This document shows, in pieces, positions 34,676 through 46,694 of a DNA stretch of 64,000 nucleotides. The stretch lies in contig NC_091661.1 of assembly GCF_042453785.1 (NCBI RefSeq), forward strand, positions 29,999,501 through 30,063,500, in the 5' to 3' direction. Position 1 is the stretch's first letter. Each line of letters opens with the position of its first letter. The notes below the pieces were generated by a model. The model did not search any database, was not told where the DNA came from, and saw only the letters and a list, made by a program, of their open reading frames with translations. This DNA comes from Malus domestica. Its lineage: Eukaryota > Streptophyta > Magnoliopsida > Rosales > Rosaceae. Position numbers and translations under genes: made by a program.

Positions 34676-37176
34676 TCATCCAACTCCTGGTTGTAGAATC
34701 GGAAAGAAAGTCCAGTCATTACAAGGCTTAGATTCCTTAGCAGCAACATTTTTGTTAGCCCACCATTCCGAGCCAATGTTGGTCTTACTCGAAACTTCAT
34801 CTTTTGTGTTATCAAAATTAAACTCCTTTGTCGAACCAAGTGTGATGGATCTTTGCTTCCGGTAACCTTGATCTTCCCCTTCTCCTGAAGTATTTTCAGG
34901 AATTCTACTCAAACTTTCCTCAACATTAAACTCATGGTGATTGTTGGAATCTGTTGATAACGCTTCTTTTTCAATTGCGTATTCTGCTGCTATATCATTT
35001 GAAGATTCCGTTGCAGTTCTTAATGCTTTATTTGCAAGACAGCATGCAACATCTTCACCAGTCAATTCAAATGACACCCTGTGATCAAATACAGTTCCAC
35101 CATTGTGACATCCACTCTCTGAGTTGGCCAGGGATGCCACATCAGAAATCTGGTACTCCACAAGGAAACCGTCTCTAGAGGCTGGCCCCGTACAATCAGG
35201 CGTCAAACATCCAGAACCCAACCTGGAACCAACTCCCACACCATTGGGGGTCAAACATCCAGAACCTAGCCTTGAACCTAGCTCATAGCCATCTGGTGTT
35301 AATGTTCCAGAACCTAGCCTGGAACCTAGCCCCGCACCATCTGGTGTCAATGATCCAGAACCTAGCCTTGAACCCCACTTATGAGTGGTAAAATGCTCAA
35401 AACCATAAAGCTTCGGAGCTTCCCCCATGCGAAACTCAAGCATAGGGTGTCTGTCCGGAAAAGGAGAAGATGTTCCAGAATTTGATATTGCTGATCCAGG
35501 TGATATGAGATGACCACCTGGACTTCCTGGATATTGTTGGTAAGGCTGGTATTCGTATTGGGACAGTGGAAACTTCTGGTTGTTACTACTATTTCTACGT
35601 TGTCGGTCCAGTGAAGACGACAGAAGTTGAGCAAATGGAACTTCAGGGGATGAAGGTGTAGTCGGCTGAACGGATTCAGGAGGGGGAGTGAATGGAGCCG
35701 TAGATGGTTCGGTGTTGAATGTAGAGAATACAGGTGGTGACACTAACTGTGTCTCGTATGCATAAGGGCCTATGGAAAACATGGATGCAGGTTCACAAGA
35801 AGAGTAGGCATTGGCAGAAAGGGAAGTGAGGGACAGATATCCAGCAGGTGATTGGGTAGCGGATGGTGGATCGGATGCGAGGAAAGATGCAGGAGAAGAT
35901 GGAGGGGCAATGAATGGTAATACAATTGTGGTGGAGATTGTTTGGTTACCAATGGTAGAAACTGCAGCTCCTGGCACTACAGGCTCTGGAACGAGGACAG
36001 CATGACCAATTCGCTTGTTATTTTTATGTGACCCGAAGCACCAATATAGGCTCCAGCAGCTTCCCCATCTTCTTTTCTGTAGTCAAATGGTAAAAGATTG
36101 TCAATGACTCAGTTTCAAAATTAACACCAAAAAAATGCACGAAAGACACCAGAAGAAACTACTCTTCAAAATTTAACACCACAAAGATTTGAATTCACTC
36201 TCAATCCACAAACGAACATCTCTAAGATACTGACTGGTAAAAGAACTTCACGTACAATCTTCGAAATGAATGAAAGTGTTTTATGTAATTACTTATACAC
36301 CATTCTACATCACATAGCAACTGAATCAAAGTTGGCAACTGAAATTGAAATTTACAATTAAGGGTTTAAAGCTATTCTGGTGTACTGGCACTCTAAAAGC
36401 CAATTCTATAAAAGCCACCAGGCGACATCCTCCATAGCAACCGCGACAAGAAGGAAAAGTTGTTAGGATGGGAAATAGGTCCCCTTCCCGGCTGGATTTC
36501 TTCGCCGAAACTCCAAACTTTCTAAACTATGAAATGTTCACCAGATACAACAACAACAACAACAAAGCCTTAATCCCACTAAGTGAGGTGGGTGTGAAAT
36601 TCTATGAATCCTAAAACGCCACTATGCTCGGTTGTGCGCTTCTGCTAGGTGCTATCTAGCAAAATCTGGAACTACAGCAAAACATACATACCAAAATACT
36701 AGCAATTGAAATAAAACGAAGTCACCATATAGCAATACAAACACAATAAAGTCTCCATTAAACTAAAATTAAAATAAAATTTTACACCTTTATACTAATC
36801 CATCATTCAATTATATGAGTTCAATCAAATTTAAGAATTTCAAGGATTATTTGCACTAGAAAAACACTCAAAGATTCTTACTTTCCACTTTTTTGGATGG
36901 AAAGTAAATTTAAGAACGCAAGATCCAACTGCCCATATCTGTGTGATTTTGAATTCCCACAGTTTCTCAGCAACCAAACAGAGTATTATGAGTATAACAA
37001 GGACCCAAAAATCAGAACAAATTAACAGATTGAGAGAAGAGAAGAACACACATGCATAAAGATATGTAAGCAGTAGAGAGAGAGAGAGTTACAGAGACGG
37101 TCGTGGGCTGGGCGCGAGCTTCGGCGGAGACGATGGCGGTGGCGGCGGCGTTGATAGTGTCAACGCTGCTATTCAT
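34676..37176 (-). CDS. hydroxyproline-rich glycoprotein-like protein (At5g52430 type)
   Basis: Two coding exons, 37176-37093 and 36076-34676, join in frame to 494 residues with a 1-kb intron. The N-terminus MNSSVDTINAAATAIVSAEA followed by KRRWGSCWSLYWCFGSHKNN, KRIGHAVLVPEPVVPGAA and APPSSPASFLASDPPS is the conserved block of a plant-specific family that includes At5g52430, At4g25620 and At1g76660. The shared C-terminus EWWANKNVAAKES...WTFFPILQPGVG is also present. The middle is Ser/Pro-rich and likely disordered, with PPVFSTF.TEPSTAPFTPPP as a further family block. Four tandem 16-residue units (GSRLGSGxLTPDG core) lie at about 35190-35380. There is no signal peptide, so the 'glycoprotein' label reflects proline content and not secretion. 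No molecular function is established. Confidence 0.9.
35190..35383 (-). repeat. in-frame 48-bp tandem repeat, four units
   Basis: Four consecutive units encode LGSRLGSGxLTPDGxx with small variations within the At5g52430-like gene. The nucleotide words AACCTAGCCTGGAACC and CCATCTGG.GT recur at 48-base spacing on the plus strand. The Thr-Pro in each unit could be a proline-directed kinase site (inference). Confidence 0.88.
36545..36640 (-). repeat. SINE/LINE 3'-tail-like repeat in intron
   Basis: ACAACAACAACAACAAAGCC followed by TTAATCCCACTAAGTGAGGT is, in reverse orientation, the kind of (TTG)n-ended tail seen in plant Au-type SINEs or related non-LTR elements. It lies in the intron of the At5g52430-like gene. 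The identification is from memory of the motif. Confidence 0.5.
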
Positions 37177-38810
37177 GACTGCTTCTGTGATCCCACAAAG
37201 CTCGTTGCTTTGCTTCTGGAGCTAAATTCCTCAGCTTTTTTTTTTATCTCAAACAAACAACTCCGGCGAAGATTGACCAATTGGGTTTCGAATTCCGAGC
37301 TACGAGGCCGGAGAACGACAGTTTTTCCGGCGATAATCAACGGTCATGGCGGATTCGATCTGGTAATGAACGTTTCTTGAAGCTGAATGAATGAATGAAT
37401 GAAAAATGTGGACTTCTATTGTATATGCATACTCTCTCTCTAGAAATGGGACCCACACAATTTTTTTATTTTTTTTATTTTCTAACAAAATCCATGTGGC
37501 CACTAAAGCGATGAGAAGGTGCGTTGCCCTTAAACTACGGTATGAGTTCGAAAATTTATCGTTTGAAAAAAAAAATTTCAATCTCGAATTATTGTATTGC
37601 TGCATTATTTAATTTATTTGGTTACCAAATAATTACAATTATATGGATGGGCGATGTTGATGGCGATTAACCAAGGAAAAAAGAAATTAGCTGCACGTGG
37701 GCTTGCCGCTTGATGCATTATTCTAATTTTTGTTATGAAATTATCAAAAATAAAATAAATTTTCATATGTGTTTTATTTATTAAATTAACATGTTGTGTA
37801 TAATCTAATAAGCACAAATCTGAATTATTCATAGATCCAGCAAAACTGCATCCAATATTTCTGTTAAAAAACAAATAGTATATTAATGACGCAAGCATAG
37901 CATGCAACCACCCCACTCTTCCATACACTATTATACTTCATCTTTTTCTCAACTATTATTATGAGATTCACTCGACCGGAAACACATGCACATACGTCTA
38001 TATAATTATACAAGTGGAAAAATATTTGAAAAAAAAAATCTTTATTCCACTTGTATAATGATATACAATGTATGTACTGATGTCCCAATACGCTAAAAAT
38101 CTCTCATCACAATGATGTTACATGTTTTTATTTTCATAAGGGAATTATTATTAGCACACCAAAATTCTCATTTTGCACTTCAAACTTTCTATATTTATAA
38201 AGAAAAATATATTTGTAAGTAGTGTAGAATAAGATTTTTGAAATGTCAATAACAATTCTCATTCATAAATGCAACAACTTAATCTTTTCTTGGGAGGTCT
38301 CTATTGTCTATGATAAAATATTTTTGTTCGTTCTATATCTCTAATCACTACGACGTACCTAAGAATCTCTCCTAATTTGATAATTATCGATACAATCGAT
38401 TCCACTGGTTCTTTGTGACATATTTTTCAAACATCTCTACATGTTGATAGATTCTCTTCATTGAAATGAAGACGAACTTGTTCCACAAGTTACATTTATT
38501 TAATGTTGACAAGTACGTTCACACAAGAAAAACTAATACTAACTTAATGCGGATAATTTGTCCGTAACACGGTCTGATACTTTAAATCTACGATATTTGA
38601 TATACCGAGCTGTTTTTCTGACACATTAAAAAAACTTTTCTTGTTGTGGCCATGGCTTTCACAAATTAATGATTAGAATCTTACAAGTTGGGGTTAATTA
38701 ATTGGATACGAGATTGGACAAGCCAGCTGTCATCTCTCTCTCTCTCACACTCATTTTTTAATTATCTATATAATTTGTTTAGTCAAACACATATAATTAG
38801 TTAATAACAA
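37177..38810. other. promoter side of At5g52430-like gene and AT-rich intergenic
   Basis: A (GAAT)n run lies at about 37385-37402 and a CT microsatellite at about 38732-38746. Otherwise this is low-complexity AT-rich DNA without a recognisable gene. Confidence 0.4.
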
Positions 38811-38811
38811 A

Positions 38812-38985
38812 GATTCTATTATACGAAAACTAATGAAAATGATTTGAAAATTTTAAGTTTTAACGATAAAAACAAAATAAAGGGTAAAGTGAATAATATT
38901 AGGATTGACATTTTAGTGTAAAAAATATGATTTTTCGTTAAAATAAATAGTACTTGGAGCTTTTCGTTAAAATTCATTTTTATTA
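38812..38985. repeat. dispersed AT-rich repeat, copy 2
   Basis: Matches 1335-1490 in word order (AAATTTTAAGTTTTAACGAT, AATAAAGGGTAAAGTGAATA, TTTTAGTGTAAAAAATATGA, TTTTTCGTTAAAAT). It is an old dispersed family without coding capacity. Confidence 0.55.
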
Positions 38986-40264
38986 TTGATAACTAGCATT
39001 TGTCTACGTACTTTGTGTGTATTAACACATTTTTTTAGAAAACGAGAAGGAGTGAGGGAGAGAGAGAACGTGGCGGAGTGAAAAGTTTTTGTTTTCAGTT
39101 TTTTATTTTATTTTAATATGTAAGGTATTTTAACATATCTTGTAGGTGATACTTCAATAAAAATCAGTAAAATTTGGACTTGTGAAATTACATTATTGAC
39201 AATCATTTTTTTGTGTGATAAAAGACTAATTTATCTTTTCACTCTCTTTTAATTGATAAAAATGATTGTAATTTTCAAATCCAACGGGAAAATGGAATTT
39301 GACGTAATTGGCCTTTGACGTGGCTCTAATTCACCAAGTATGTCCCACCAAGGTAATGATTCGGCGGTGATTTCAATGGGGAAGCAGGAAAGTTACTGGC
39401 GGCGGTGGTGTGACCGCGTGAGATTCTCGTGACTCGTAATATTCTCGATATCTGCTTTTCACGTTGCGGGACTCCTCTCGTGACCGCATTCAGTTGCCAT
39501 CTCCACAACCCAACAGAAAAAACCGTAAATTCGGTAACTTTTCAAGTTAAAATATAGATTTACTTTTAACTACGAACTCTATGAAATTTCGTTTTGATCT
39601 CACTTTATTAATGTAACTAAAAAATTATTACTTTATTTTTCGAAATTCAAAATTCGTTACATTTTAACTTATGAAGTTTCTGTTCTCCTTACAACTTGTA
39701 GGTGGTCTTTTAAAACATATGTGGGATCCAACACCTAATAAGACCATGTTACCTGGCGCATCCAAATCAAACTCAGATAAAAAATTAATAGATTTAAAGC
39801 AATATTGAGCGAACTTTGAGTTTTATGGAGACAATTTTCAAGCTTTAGGGGGTAAACTGGGATCAACTCAAGGGGCAAAATGAAACGAACTTTGAGTTTT
39901 AGGAAGTAGTGTGGTAACTTTTGAGTCAGAATGAGCAAAATGAGACTAAAATCGAATCCTATGGGCGTAGCTAAAAATAAGTTTAAAATATAATACAATA
40001 TTTTTAGTGGGCCTGATTAGGAAGAATGGGATCCAGTCTGGAGCTTTAGTTTGGAGTTTGTGGACCGAGAGAGTCTCGTTCAAATAAAAATAAAGAAATT
40101 AGGAGTGTTTAGGTTTTTAGTTCATAAAATAGGCTAGTAAAATGGGCTAATAAGAACTATATAATTGAAATTGTATGCCCAAACTCTAAATACAGAGATT
40201 CGAAGTGAAATTTGAACAAAAAAAATTCCAACCGGAAAGGAAAATATAACTAGGCAAAGTATTA
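38986..40264. other. intergenic, no gene recognised
   Basis: A GC-richer patch at 39300-39510 has no convincing open frame. The rest is AT-rich. Some sequence may be old repeat, but no element could be delimited. Confidence 0.4.
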
Positions 40265-40631
40265 GGGGAGTGTATTCAATTAAGAAATTGAGAGATTTTA
40301 ATGGATTTTCATGGAGTTTAATTGATTTTCATAAGAAGATGTAAGATTTGTGAATGCTTAAAATACACTACGAAATCTCTCCAATTCGCTCTAATTTTTC
40401 AACTTTCTCAAATTCTTTAAAATCAATTTATAATTGAATACACCTGAAATGTTATAAACTTCTTTAAAATCATAATTGAATACACTCAGATTTTTAAGGA
40501 TTTTAATAAACTATCTTAAAATTCTAATTGGATACACCTTAAATTTCAAATAATCACTTAAAATCATGATTGAATAACCCTAGATTCATTAAAAGAATTA
40601 AATCCCTCAAAATCCTAATAGAATACATTCT
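40265..40631. mobile_element. Tourist-like MITE, second copy, inverted
   Basis: Begins TTA|GGGGAGTGTATTCAATTAAG and contains, in reverse order and complement, the internal words of the 619-1044 element, including the multiple AATTGAATACAC-type motifs in its right half. The right end is degenerate (GAATACATTC), so this copy is older or damaged at that end. Confidence 0.75.
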
Positions 40632-41393
40632 AAATTTTTAATTATATTTTCCACTAAGATAAAGCCTTTTGTCAAAGATGTTCACATGTGGGCAATGGGT
40701 ATTTGTGCGCACCCCACGTGCGTAAGATAGCGACATGCACATACACTAAATTAAACTTGCACGGGTGGGCGGTTCTCTGTTTTATCGTCATCATCCATCC
40801 ATGATCCATCCCATTCAATCCTTTTGCTTTCTGACCCCAATCCCTTTTTATTGTTATTTACCTTTTTACCTTTTTACTTTTGAACTATTAAATTTCATGT
40901 TACCTTGTCACACACACACACATTCAGATTCTGTTCTTGAAATTTATGATGAAATTCACTTTTCTAGACATCACTTTGGTGACTTCTATAAACAAAAGTT
41001 AAAAGTTGTACATCAAAAGGCCACCAATTCCAAATTAATTTGATGGTGTGGTTATTGAATCAGAACGATACATTAGTTATTTATATATAAAATAAATTTA
41101 TTTTTAAGACCACAAATTAGTATTCCAGATGGTGCTCGGATACTCATAAGAATTTCGAATTGAGCCTAGATATTGTACTGGGGAAAGAGATCATCTCCGG
41201 ACCCCTTCCAACAAATTCACTAAATCACCTAATTCGGGTATTTGAAATTTGATCCAACAAGTTATTATAATTTTTAAATGGACCCTATGTTTGTAGCCGT
41301 TGGATCAAATTTTAAGGGTCCGGATTGATTAATTTGGTGAATTTGGTAGAAGAGATCCGGAGGATCCCTTTTACCAGGCCTAGTTGCCTCTAA
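40632..41393. other. intergenic, no gene recognised
   Basis: Contains a short CA repeat at about 40911-40922. An open frame at 40765-41043 (plus, 92 codons) does not resemble any known protein and is likely chance. Confidence 0.4.
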
Positions 41394-41876
41394 GGGCGTG
41401 TTTACGTATCCGTAATCGCAATGAGAATGTGGAATTGAATTCCGATTACGGTTTACTAAACATGGAGGAATAAAAAAAGCAGTGGGACCCACATAAATTT
41501 TGGAATTCAATTCCTTGTGTGGGTGGAATTTGATTCCCTAGATATAGGTGGTAATCCAATTCCTGATTGTTTGGGTAATTGGAATGATACTTTTGTTCCC
41601 TTTATGCCCTCACTTACTTTTTCTATTTCCAGGACTATCCTTTATAAACCTATTAAAGTATATAAAATATTTGATTTGGGACAAGGACATTTTAGTAATG
41701 ATACAGGTTTGTATTCCGATTTTGCTGAATTAGTAAACAGTTTTATGGAATTCTATTATGATTCAAGAACATTTAAGTAAGCAGCTTCAATAGAAATCCG
41801 ATTATGACTTCTCCTCATTCCAACTCCTCCTCAATTCAATTCATTCTATTTTCATTACCGTTACGTAAACGCGCCA
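41394..41876. mobile_element. MITE with GGCGTGTTTACGT-type inverted ends
   Basis: The left end GGGCGTGTTTACGTATCCGT is matched by the inverted right end (CCGTTACGTAAACGCGCC, then A). TAA flanks both sides (41391-41393 and 41877-41879), fitting a PIF/Harbinger-type insertion. The interior is AT-rich, with GGAATTGAATTCC-like palindromes. The short open frames inside are not genes. Confidence 0.65.
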
Positions 41877-42751
41877 TAAAAGTGAATCCATTTAGGGAAC
41901 AACTAGGTCTCCCTAGGTCTTGAGATCCTACCAAAAACGGAAGAAAAAAAAAAGCTTCGAACCAACTTACCAAGTGTTTGCTAAAATACACACTCGACAT
42001 ATCTTGACAGGGCACATCAAATGTTGCTGGACTAACCTTTATAGCATAGCTCAACAGATGTCGACATGCTTACACGAGACACGAGTCTCAACGCGACACG
42101 ACTCAGAAGCCTAATTCAATGCTTTCCATGCTGGCCCCACCAAACGAGACTAAATTATACCATACAGGTTTAGTTACATTTAAAGTGAATAATGTGATAA
42201 TTCTATGTTTCTAGATCCACCACCCATGTAACCAAATATTGGAAAAGGGCAGGGGTCCACAAGGGTGGGGCAGCTACTAGATATTTCACAAAAATGAACC
42301 TCTCATGGGGTGGCTAGGTGGTGTGGATATGGCCCTACAAGCCAAAAGCTAAACCAGCACACCACGTGTTCGACTTATCGAGTAGGTGGGGGTTCGATCG
42401 CATGCTTTTAATATACAAACACATGCATAACATATTATATGTATATAAAAGATTTATATGAAGATCCTCCTTCATAAATTATACCCATTTGCAAAATTCT
42501 CTCGTCGGAATAATTCAAGATCATAATGCTTTAGGAGTATGGATGAAGGTCATTCATTGTTGTGGGATTTAATGCATGAATCTCTTGCGGATAGTGTTTG
42601 AAATTTATTTGATACGGTCAAAATATTAAGAAAATATGAAAAGACGAAAGTCTAAACTTTATAAATTATTGCAGAAACTCTTAAATTTGGTTAAAATCGA
42701 CATATTTTATCAATATTTCCGACATATCGATAAGGTTTTAAAAAACGCTAG
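41877..42751. other. intergenic, no gene recognised
   Basis: The sequence after about 42590, with AATATTTCCGACATATCGAT, resembles the material after 43395 (GATATCGACATATCCATCGAT). This suggests that the CCTAGG element at 42752-43390 sits inside another repeat. Confidence 0.4.
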
Positions 42752-43390
42752 ACTCTAGTTGGGCAGCGGGCAGGGGCCTAGCGCCTAGGTGAAGCCTAGA
42801 CGGATTTATGTAAATTTATTATATATCTTGTAAATAAGTGTCTATTTACACTTAAAAAAAAACTATACTTGCAGATAATAGAAGAATGATAAAATGCGAA
42901 AATAGAAGTAGAAGAATACACAAAATAAATCCATCCAACAAGTTCAATATTTAAAAAACAGTAAGCATATAATCATTATGAGGAGTATTCTTGGATGATA
43001 TACTAAATTCTTCTTGTTCATGATCTTTGCATTGAATTGGACATAGACTAAATTATTTAACGTTGTTGTATCTAGTTTTTTTCTTCTTGTTTTTTTTTTT
43101 TTTTGTATGTATCCCCTAAAAAGTTCTCCAATTAATTTCACAATTTGATGAACTTGTAGTCAATCCATCCTTTGCAAATTAGGTACACCATTTCCATAAG
43201 TAAACCATCATGAAACTAAAAAATAAAAAAGCACACAATTACTTTAAAAAAAAATCAAATCCGCCTAGGAGCCGCCTAGGACCGCCTAGCCCGCCTAGCC
43301 CGCCTAGCTCCAGACCGATTTTTCGAAACGATTTGCCTTAAATTGCGGCGGGTCTTCACTGCCTAAGCCGATTTTTAGAACACTGCATAT
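42752..43390. mobile_element. CCTAGG-rich MITE-like element, longer copy
   Basis: The left end has GGGCAGGGGCCTAGCGCCTA after TTTTAAAAAACGCTAG. The right end has CCGCCTAGG repeated five or six times and then CCGATTTTTAGAACACTG. The outer parts are weakly inverted (TTTTAAAAAACG against TCTAAAAATCGG). The centre is AT-rich with a T17 run. It is the same family as 1-150. A hAT-like origin is possible but not shown. Confidence 0.55.
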
Positions 43391-43754
43391 CGGTTAGATA
43401 TCAACAAACTACCATATGACATTTCTTAAAGTTTAATTTTAAATGACCACGTTTTTCCATCGGAGTTAACCGATATGGATACGGATATCGACATATCCAT
43501 CGATATTTCAACAAATTTGTATATTACCGGTACCGATATTTTAAACACCGCTTACAAATATGTTTTAGTTGGGTTGATTAAGAAATTATGTTGCTTGGAT
43601 TGTAGTAGAATAAGGTGAGCCATCTTAAGAAGTGACTTAACTTATAAAAAGATGTCGCTGCTGCAAGGCGAGGGAGTGACTTGTTTGGTCTCACTGCGCC
43701 TCACACTCGGAATTCGATCAACTTCTGGATAAATTAAAGAAGCTTAGAGTATAA

Positions 43755-43825
43755 AGGTCGTACCCAGTGCACAAGGCTCCCGCTTTACGTAGGGTCTGGG
43801 AGAGGTGAATGTCGGCTAGCTTAGA
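43755..43825. repeat. Au-like SINE fragment
   Basis: GGTCGTACCCAGTGCACAAG, GCTCCCGCTTTACGTAGGGT and CTGGGAGAGGTGAATGTCGG follow one another. This combination is a well-known dispersed plant SINE-type sequence (Au family, from memory). It is a fragment, about 320 bases upstream of the HCF106 start codon. Confidence 0.6.
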
Positions 43826-44147
43826 GTATCCGATTGAAAAATCATTCAACCCATATACCAACGTTTACTTCTGCAATTAAGGTCTTGTGTTCGAATCTTC
43901 CCTCACCCGCTGTCCCTCCCTTGTAACTGAAAAAACAGATAACATCAATCATTTGGGTCAAAGAAGAGCCAACCAACAACATTTGGGCAGTGTTAAACTG
44001 GCCCAACAAAAAGTATAGATCAAGCCCACGGTTCAAGGCCCACCCAGAAATGCTGAAAACTGAAAACACATCTAATACTTCTGGTTGGTATAATTTTGGA
44101 CCGTCACCAGAGCTCATGACTCCAAAACTATCAAAAGTCTCGAACTG

Positions 44148-46227
44148 ATGGCCATGGCGTCCACCGTCGCTGCTGGTTCTACTGCATTTGTGTGCTCGCC
44201 GTCATCCGCCGCCAGAGGCACAAAAGCAGCCGCCTTCCGCCCCAAAGACCCGAAATTTCAGCTCTGTTCAGTGGTTCGGCCGCTGGGTCTCAGCCCTTTC
44301 TCGCCATGGATTGGATTGAAGCATCTGGGCGTCTCATTCGCACCGAAGTCTTTGAAATTAGGTAACTTTTCAGCATTTGGGTTCGTGGGTTTTTCTTGGA
44401 TTTTGCAATTTGTTTGCTGTTTTGGTTAATCAGTCCAGCTCGTTTGTGATTTGACGGTGCAGAGAGGAAGAGAAGGTGTAAGGGTATGGTGGTTTATGCA
44501 TCTCTGTTTGGTGTTGGAGCTCCTGAGGCTCTGGTTATCGGAGTAGTGGCTTTGCTGGTTTTTGGTCCCAAAGGACTTGCTGAGGTGAGTGGTATGTTGT
44601 ATTGTAGCTGGAAGTTTGGGTCTGAAATGGTTTTGTAGAATACACTTCTACTCATTAGTGCTTTCATCCGAAGTGCTTATGCTGGAAGCATAATAATGTT
44701 TAATCCAAGATTTTCCTGAAAATGCTTTTGGAAGCACTTCACAAGTAAGCACTTGATAGGTGCTTCCCTCAGGAAACACTACAAATGCTTCCATAAACCA
44801 GAAATACTTCTTAACTTTTCTGCCGTCAAAAGCGCTTTTGACCTTCCCAGAAGTAATCCCAAACAAGCCCTTAATTTCTCACGCGGATGCATGTATTCTC
44901 AGTTTAAGTAGCGGGGATAGAGGGGTGTGGAGGGTTAGGGCCTGATTGGTATATGAACCCCGAACCCCCCACAGAATTGTTGTTGATCAAAACTCGTTGA
45001 TTGAAGTAATGATGGGGTCGTGAGGTTAGGATGACAAGCTTTAGAAAAAGAATTGATAACCTTAGTGTTGACAGTTTAGCAGATCTTTTGGCATTCCTGA
45101 GTAACGGTTATCTTCGTGCAGGTTGCTCGGACATTAGGAAAGACTTTACGTGCTTTTCAACCCACCATTAAAGAACTTCAGGTAGGTAATATTAACTTCA
45201 TTTGAAATGTATGTTTATGCCTCTTATGAGAAGGATGTCAATGTTGCATGTACGTGCATCTGCAGGAAGTTTCGAGGGATTTCAAGAGCACCCTTGAAAA
45301 GGAGATCGGTCTTGATGACATTTCTAGTTCATCAATAGATGCATTCAATGGCAAGAAAATGGATACTACTTCAACCCCTTCATCAACTACCATGACTGAA
45401 GATTCCAAAACCACGGACGAAGATTCCAAAACTCTAGACATTTCAAGTTTATCATCAATAGATGCATACAATGCCAGAATAATGAGCAAGAAATCAACTT
45501 CTTCATCAACTGCCACAGCTGAAGATTCCAAGACCACGGCTGACCCCAGTAAGCGATTAATGTGTTTTTCAAATTGCCATTAGATCATCTGACACATTAT
45601 GGAAGTTTAGTGAAAATTTATGAGGTTTAGGATATGAACTAATGGTAGGAAAAATGAAAAATCCAAGTAACTAGAGCTGGGAAATGTAGAGCCAGTTCCA
45701 TCTCCCATGATATTTCTTTCACATGCATCTTCATATGTGCTACATCTGATTCGTATAGAGGACAATATTCACCGTTTAGCCATTTTTTTTTATCAGATTC
45801 ATGTTTTCGCTGTATGATTCAGTGCATGTAGTTTCTTGTCTCTTTATTAAATCCTGACCTGTCAATTATCTAATGCAGATGGGGCTCCGTCACCACCCAG
45901 AGCATACACCACAGAAGAGTACTTAAAGATCACAGAGGAGCAGCTAGCAGCTGCCCAAAAGAAGGCGCAGGTATCTGCTCCAGCAGAAAGTCAGCTTGAA
46001 CCTCAGACTCCGTCTCAAGGTTAGTCATCGTTAAGTCTCTCACTTCATAACATTGTTGAATGCCTACATCTCTATCTCGCTCTTGTTAACATTGTTGTAT
46101 GCATACATTGGTAACAGCTACAGCTGAAGAAACTACTGCAAAAACGCCTTCACCCCAACCACCTCAAACTGTTGAAGAAACTGCCGCTAGAACGCCTTCG
46201 CCCCAACAACCTCAAAGTGAGACATAA
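44148..46227 (+). CDS. HCF106: thylakoid Sec-independent translocase subunit TatB (HCF106)
   Basis: Six exons join in frame to 309 residues: 44148-44361, 44463-44584, 45122-45181, 45266-45548, 45879-46019 and 46118-46227. A Ser/Ala/Arg-rich plastid transit peptide (about 1-84) is followed by SLFGVGAPEALVIGVVALLV, a short membrane helix with the conserved E93. Then come the FGPKG hinge (105-109) and the amphipathic helix AEVARTLGKTLRAFQPTIKE. The stromal tail is acidic and Pro/Ser/Thr-rich. HCF106 acts with Tha4 and cpTatC to move folded proteins with twin-arginine signals across the thylakoid membrane. The protein is longer than the Arabidopsis form (about 260 residues), mainly because the linker after the amphipathic helix contains a duplicated segment. 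A second ATG lies two codons downstream. Intron 2 carries a MITE-like insertion. Confidence 0.95.
44635..44880. repeat. MITE-like AGCACTT-rich repeat in HCF106 intron 2
   Basis: Rich in the words AAGTGCTT, GAAGCACTT and AAAGCGCTTTTGA, like the repeats at 31681-31905 and 52912-53135. It lies within the 537-bp intron of HCF106 and does not touch its splice sites. Confidence 0.55.
45300..45540 (+). repeat. internal duplication in HCF106 exon 4
   Basis: Two related in-frame units, DDISSSSIDAFNGKKM..TEDSKTT and LDISSLSSIDAYNARIM..AEDSKTT, follow one another, each 35-40 codons long. Both contain ISS-x-SIDA-[FY]-N, TSTPSSTT/TSSSTATA and EDSKTT. Confidence 0.88.
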
Positions 46228-46694
46228 GAACAACTTACAGTTGATTGACGGATGCTTGCCAATTTTTCATAACTCTCAAATTTGTCAAATTCGAGACATG
46301 AAGCTTGACGGAGGATGAATGGAGCTGAGAAATCCCACTTTTGTTGTTCCTTCTCAATTTTTGTTGATGGAAATAGAGTTTAAGTCCATAGAATTTCTGT
46401 GTAATTGAGTACAAAAAGGTGCCTGTAATCTCATCTAAGAGCATGATTTTGACCTAGTACTGATGCAGAAACGCCATCTTTTTAGAAAGTGACATTTCGG
46501 TTCGTTTAGGGTTTGTACCGCGGTGTCTTCGACTTCAAAGATTATAAATTTTGAGCAACTTTATTCAAGATGAAAGGGAAACAGATGAACAATAACGAAG
46601 ATGGACGCATACCAACGGCGCATTTTCTTTCCATTTATATAAGAGGGAAAAAGAATTACAATACAAATAAAAAGAAATATCACTCATCGTTTCG

